Of a DNA stretch of 54,124 nt, positions 52,256-54,124 are shown piece by piece (within the stretch, counting starts at the first letter, position 1; every line of letters starts with the position of its first letter). The notes under the pieces are model-generated. The model saw only the letters and a list, made by a program, of their open reading frames with translations, made no database searches and was not told the DNA's origin. Location of the stretch: contig JAICSO010000026.1 of the NCBI GenBank assembly GCA_025936825.1, forward strand, positions 1-54,124, in the 5' to 3' direction. The translations under genes were made by a program, and so were the position numbers. This DNA comes from Terriglobales bacterium (lineage in GTDB: Bacteria; Acidobacteriota; Terriglobia; Terriglobales; Acidobacteriaceae).

Positions 52256-53443
<1,188 letters not shown>

Positions 53444-53461
53444 TTTTCTTCCTCAAAACCT

Positions 53462-53617
53462 GTCATTCCGAACCGCTTCAGCGGTGAGGAACCTGCTTTT
53501 CTGCCGTCCCTACGGGACTCTGTCGTTCACTTCGCCTACCCAGGGCTTACGCCCTGGGCTAATTATGTTCCGCCCCTGCGGGGCTGAGTTCGTGTGGCGC
53601 GGGCACTCTTGCCCACG
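53462..53617. repeat. Composite repeat spacer upstream of tuf
   Basis: Five palindromic units in a row: GTCATTCCGAACC to GAGGAACCTGCTTTT (53462-53500); CCGTCCCTACGGGACTCTG (53504-53522); CCCAGGGC/GCCCTGGG hairpin (53539-53558); GCCCCTGCGGGGC hairpin (about 53572-53584); GTGTGGCGCGGGCAC with TTGCCCAC (about 53592-53616). Four of the five unit types recur on the other side of tuf in another order. Confidence 0.85.
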
Positions 53618-53624
53618 AATTTTC

Positions 53625-53972
53625 TCAGTAGTACTGATAAATCTTCTGGAACTTCGCCCGAAGCTCCGGACTCACTTCTTCAATCTTGAAAAGGTAAAAC
53701 TCTTTCAGTTGCGCCTGATCGGTGACTGGCAGACTCGAATAAAGAGCCCGCGCCCTTTGTCCCTTTGCCAGTGCCCCTTCGATTTGCTCAAACAAGCCTT
53801 TCGCCAGGATCGAATCCAGATCGCGAACCCGAATACCAGCGGTCGAAACCCGCTTCAGAAATTTCTGAACGTTCTCCGGAGAGAAGGCCGTCACAATCGC
53901 GCTCTTCAGCTCGCCGAATTCTTTTTCCTTCTCGACCTTGATCGTTGCCTGTTCGAATGCCACCGGGAACAC
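53625..53972 (-). CDS. Conserved-looking small hypothetical protein
   Basis: Up to 115 aa, not recognised. Soluble and helical: FEQATIKVEKEKEFGELKSAIVTAFSP, KFLKRVSTAGIRVRDLDSIL, FEQIEGALAKGQRARALYSSL, QLKEFYLFKIEEVSPELRAKF. No signal peptide or membrane segment. Start is GTG 53972 or GTG 53963, both within 25 nt of the tRNA-Gly 3' end, so the gene is probably transcribed together with the tRNA. It lies between tRNA-Gly and tuf. Codon use is like its neighbours. Confidence 0.65.
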   Translation of the reverse strand: MFPVAFEQATIKVEKEKEFGELKSAIVTAFSPENVQKFLKRVSTAGIRVRDLDSILAKGLFEQIEGALAKGQRARALYSSLPVTDQAQLKEFYLFKIEEVSPELRAKFQKIYQYY

Positions 53973-53984
53973 CTGTTCAAATTC

Positions 53985-54059
53985 TGGAGCGGGAGACGGG
54001 AATCGAACCCGCGACCAACAGCTTGGAAGGCTGTGACTCTACCACTGAGTTACTCCCGC
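53985..54059 (-). tRNA. tRNA-Gly (TCC)
   Basis: Minus strand: acceptor GCGGGAG pairs with CTCCCGC, anticodon loop CTTCCAA with anticodon TCC, T-arm GCGGGTTCGATTCCCGT, discriminator T and encoded CCA. It heads the tuf/secE block as in many genomes. Confidence 0.97.
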
Positions 54060-54124
54060 ATTCCTACCTGCTGCTTTCCGCTTTGAGGTCCCTCGACTTC
54101 GCTCGGGATCTCGGCGGCGGGCTC
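54060..54124. other. Edge sequence with part of a palindromic unit
   Basis: Contains GAGGTCCCTCGACTTCGC and CTCGGGATC, a variant of the GATCCTTCGC family. Cut by the window end. Confidence 0.4.

Overview
The window reads as a chromosomal segment of an acidobacterium (class Terriglobia, Koribacter- or Acidobacteriaceae-like). This is inferred from an Oar-type TonB receptor with an N-terminal carboxypeptidase-regulatory domain beside a CRTAC1/UnbV protein and a secreted TPR protein, from the balanced to moderately high GC, and from the many intergenic palindromic repeats. No phage, transposase, plasmid gene or CRISPR array was seen. It is mostly core genome, and its unusual content lies between the genes.

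Left part (1-9150): a polysaccharide/sugar-uptake locus with a GH51 arabinofuranosidase (cut by the window edge), a CRTAC1/UnbV secreted protein, a TonB-dependent receptor and a secreted TPR protein. Palindromes of LacI-operator type lie upstream of two of these genes, and a decayed second GH51 C-terminus follows on the minus strand. A tRNA-Asn separates this from a secreted prolyl oligopeptidase.

Middle (9.4-38.5 kb): housekeeping genes: purA with a small monooxygenase-like gene, sucC-sucD, ndk, a tautomerase, fpg, an MscS channel, a Fur-family regulator followed by an outer-membrane protein/cytochrome c pair, a membrane pyrophosphatase, alr, bamA-skp-tonB, a molybdopterin oxidoreductase, frr, an alpha/beta hydrolase, an S2P-like protease, pyk with a broken SMI1/KNR4 gene, and a YihY/BrkB membrane protein.

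Right part (38.6-54.1 kb): the classical transcription/translation block on the minus strand, in transcription order tRNA-Gly, a hypothetical gene, tuf, rpmG, tRNA-Trp, secE, nusG, rplK, rplA, rplJ, rplL, rpoB, rpoC, closed by a good intrinsic terminator.

The most interesting signal is in the gaps. There are at least ten degenerate tandem arrays whose period is exactly 7 nt but whose 7-mer differs from array to array, many touching or containing a stop codon (frr, tuf, rpoB, yihY, fpg, the oxidoreductase). A separate family of mobile-looking palindromic units is scattered through the gaps, and one copy sits in frame inside the alpha/beta hydrolase gene. Also notable are a trio of TTGCAA dyads around the Fur-like gene and several genes whose only plausible promoter puts the transcript start at or within about 5 nt of the start codon.
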